Source: Clostridia bacterium
Lineage (GTDB): Bacteria > Bacillota > Clostridia > Lutisporales > Lutisporaceae
NCBI GenBank assembly: GCA_029256365.1
Contig: JAQSYB010000098.1
Span: 1 to 7,619, forward strand
DNA length: 7,619 nucleotides
Direction: 5' to 3'
Below the pieces are notes generated by a model. The model saw nothing but the letters and a program-made list of their open reading frames with translations. It was not told the DNA's origin and searched no databases. The translations under genes were made by a program, and so were the position numbers. Below, one piece after another: positions 6,217 through 7,619 of the stretch (position 1 is its first letter; each line of letters starts with the position of its first letter).

Positions 6217-6222
6217 GGAGGG
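6217..6222 (+). promoter_or_regulatory. Ribosome binding site that sets the ATG start of the ComFB-like gene
   Basis: GGAGGG lies 7 nt before ATG 6230-6232. An upstream in-frame TTG at 6215 overlaps this site and would add only five residues (ending GFI), so the ATG is the credible start. Confidence 0.8.
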
Positions 6223-6229
6223 ATTTATA

Positions 6230-6493
6230 ATGTATAAATTAAAGAATTTCATGGAAGAGGTTATAAAGAAAAAAATAGACCCTATTCTGAATTTGTTGAA
6301 TGTCTGTCAGTGTGAGAAATGTCGCTTGGACATTATGGCCATTGCATTAAATGATATACCAGCAAAATATGTAGTGACAGATACGGGTGAACTATACACA
6401 AAGCTTAGTGAATTGGAACAGCAGTTTGAGGTAGATGTAGAAACTGCAATCATTAAGGCTGCACTTTTAGTAAGTAAAAGCCCAAAACACTAG
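6230..6493 (+). CDS. ComFB-family protein (late competence development family)
   Basis: An 87-residue soluble protein with no signal peptide or membrane segment. The core NVCQCEKCRLDIMAIALNDI (residues 24-43), followed by PAKYVVTDTGELY, is the signature of the ComFB family (PF10719): Cys26, Cys28 and Cys31 in CxCxxC, then a DIxAxALNxxPxxYVVT block. The C-terminus VETAIIKAALLVSKSPKH is helical and also fits. In Bacillus the family is named from the comF operon, where its role was long unclear. In cyanobacteria ComFB homologues have been reported to bind cyclic di-nucleotides and affect motility and competence. Here it lies 77 nt after pilO and 8 nt before aroK. A role in regulating pili through c-di-GMP is therefore plausible but inferred. 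The cysteines may bind a metal or be structural. Confidence 0.85.
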   Translation: MYKLKNFMEEVIKKKIDPILNLLNVCQCEKCRLDIMAIALNDIPAKYVVTDTGELYTKLSELEQQFEVDVETAIIKAALLVSKSPKH

Positions 6494-6501
6494 GTATAGC
6501 A

Positions 6502-6999
6502 ATGAACATTGTTTTAATAGGCTTTATGGGAAGCGGAAAAACGACAATAGGAAAAGAATTGGCACTGCAAAAGGGTTTTAAGCTAATTGATACAGATGAA
6601 ATGATTGAGAAGGAGCAGAATATCTCCATAAAAGAGATTTTTAGTTCCAAAGGAGAAGCTTACTTTAGAGAATTAGAAAAGCAAGCAATTCAGAAGCTGC
6701 AAGCTTTGGACAATCACATTGTCTCAGTGGGCGGTGGGGCTGTGATGTATCATAATAACCTGGATGTCTTAAAAGGGATTGGCATCACAGTATTTCTTGA
6801 TGCACCCATTGAGAAAATATTAGAAAATTTAAAAGGTAAGTTTCGTCCATTGGTGGGAGATACTATTGAAGAAGAAAAGCTGAAGGAATTGTTGAGATCC
6901 AGATACAGCACATATAAAAAAGCAGATGTAACAATCCATACAGCTAATCTCAGTATACAACAGACTGTAAATGAAATAATCAAAGCATTAAGCTTATAA
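6502..6999 (+). CDS. aroK: Shikimate kinase AroK
   Basis: A 165-residue cytoplasmic enzyme that phosphorylates shikimate with ATP to shikimate 3-phosphate, the fifth step of the chorismate pathway. The Walker A motif GFMGSGKTT (residues 7-15, K13) is complete. Shikimate-binding residues appear as DTDEMIE (D32), FRELE (R56) and the GGGA loop (77-80). The lid region has FRPL (R115), and RSRYSTY (131-137) carries the late conserved Arg. Length is normal. The ATG lies 8 nt after the ComFB stop with only a weak site (AGG) in front of it, so translation may be coupled. An aroK gene near T4P or com genes is common in Firmicutes and probably reflects gene order rather than pilus function. Confidence 0.96.
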   Translation: MNIVLIGFMGSGKTTIGKELALQKGFKLIDTDEMIEKEQNISIKEIFSSKGEAYFRELEKQAIQKLQALDNHIVSVGGGAVMYHNNLDVLKGIGITVFLDAPIEKILENLKGKFRPLVGDTIEEEKLKELLRSRYSTYKKADVTIHTANLSIQQTVNEIIKALSL

Positions 7000-7008
7000 G
7001 GAGCAGCT

Positions 7009-7619
7009 ATGATACTGTTTGGTCCATCGGGAAATTCTGAATTATTTTATCAGCAGGGGCACAAAAGCTCATTAGAGATGCCAAAATGGCTCAAAGATAT
7101 GGAGCTAGATGCCTATGAATACTCTTGTACAAGAGGTGTTAGAGTAGGTCCTGAAACTGCACAAAAACTTGGAGCCATTGCGAAGGAGCATAACATTAAA
7201 TTAAGTGTACATGCTCCTTATTTTATAAACTTGGCTTCAATAGATCCAGAATTGATTCAGAAATCGGAGACGTACATACTGGATACCGTTGAAGCTGCAG
7301 AATACTTATCAGCTGACAGAGTTGTGGTACATATAGGTTCTCCAAATAAAGCCAATCGTGATGAGGCCTTTGAAAGAGCCTATAGAAATTTATATAAAAT
7401 AGTAGAAAAGCTAAAATCAAATCACTCGAAAGTACATATATGTCCAGAAACCATGGGCAAGAAGAACCAGATAGGCTCCTTAGATGAAGTGATGCGGCTG
7501 TGCTTAATTGATGACAGCTTAATTCCTACCATTGATTTTGGCCATTTACATGCAGTGGACAATGGAGCATTGAATACCAAAGATGATTTTAAGAGGGTAT
7601 TTGAGAAAATATTTAAGGT
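7009..7619 (+). CDS. Endonuclease IV / AP endonuclease family 2 TIM-barrel protein, N-terminal part
   Basis: The first 203 codons of a gene that runs off the right edge. The ATG follows AAGGAG with a 5-nt gap; that site overlaps the aroK stop, so the gene is in the same operon. The protein matches the Nfo/xylose isomerase-like TIM barrel: SVHAPYFINLAS (H68), VVVHIGS (H108), ICPETMGK (E146) and IDFGHLHA (D176, H179) are the metal-ligand positions that bind zinc in endonuclease IV. That enzyme cuts DNA 5' to abasic sites in base excision repair. The block CPETMGKKN differs from the usual LENTAGQG of classic Nfo, so it belongs to a divergent branch often annotated only as a TIM-barrel protein. 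The remaining ligands would lie past the window. DNA repair is likely but not certain. Confidence 0.85.
   Translation, partial: MILFGPSGNSELFYQQGHKSSLEMPKWLKDMELDAYEYSCTRGVRVGPETAQKLGAIAKEHNIKLSVHAPYFINLASIDPELIQKSETYILDTVEAAEYLSADRVVVHIGSPNKANRDEAFERAYRNLYKIVEKLKSNHSKVHICPETMGKKNQIGSLDEVMRLCLIDDSLIPTIDFGHLHAVDNGALNTKDDFKRVFEKIFK

Overview
The window is AT-rich (roughly 35-38% GC by eye), uses strong AGGAGG-type ribosome binding sites with several TTG and GTG starts, and encodes a type IV pilus (T4P) locus without the outer-membrane genes pilP and pilQ. That combination points to a low-GC, single-membrane Firmicute, most likely of class Clostridia. The genus cannot be fixed from the sequence alone.

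Layout. (1) 1-560, plus strand: the 3' end of pilC (inner-membrane platform), then the remains of a major pilin gene. This gene keeps an intact prepilin leader and an intact C-terminal end, but the middle is missing and the two ends are in different frames. (2) 598-630: a strong hairpin that can end transcription from both sides. (3) 2768-631, minus strand: a three-gene minor-pilin operon running PilV-like, then PilW-like with a large predicted beta-helix, then PilX/GspK-like. (4) 2769-3020: a divergent intergenic region with a promoter for each direction and a structured leader of about 150 nt before pilD. (5) 3021-6152, plus strand: pilD (prepilin peptidase), pilM, pilN and pilO, closely packed. 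(6) 6230-7619, plus strand: a ComFB-family gene, aroK (shikimate kinase) and the 5' part of an endonuclease IV-like TIM-barrel gene that runs off the window.

How the genes fit together. PilD cleaves and methylates the prepilins. PilC, with ATPases presumably encoded to the left, drives polymerisation. PilM, PilN and PilO form the cytoplasmic and membrane alignment complex. The three minor prepilins probably form the initiating tip complex, and the beta-helix on the PilW-like protein would sit at or near the pilus tip. The ComFB-like protein may tie the system to cyclic dinucleotide signalling or competence. AroK and the nuclease look like housekeeping genes downstream.

Most worth a second look: the internally deleted pilin gene, the pilD leader with two mutually exclusive foldings, the prepilin-beta-helix protein, and the ComFB homologue in a pilus operon. 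None of these is shown to be a wholly new system by sequence alone.
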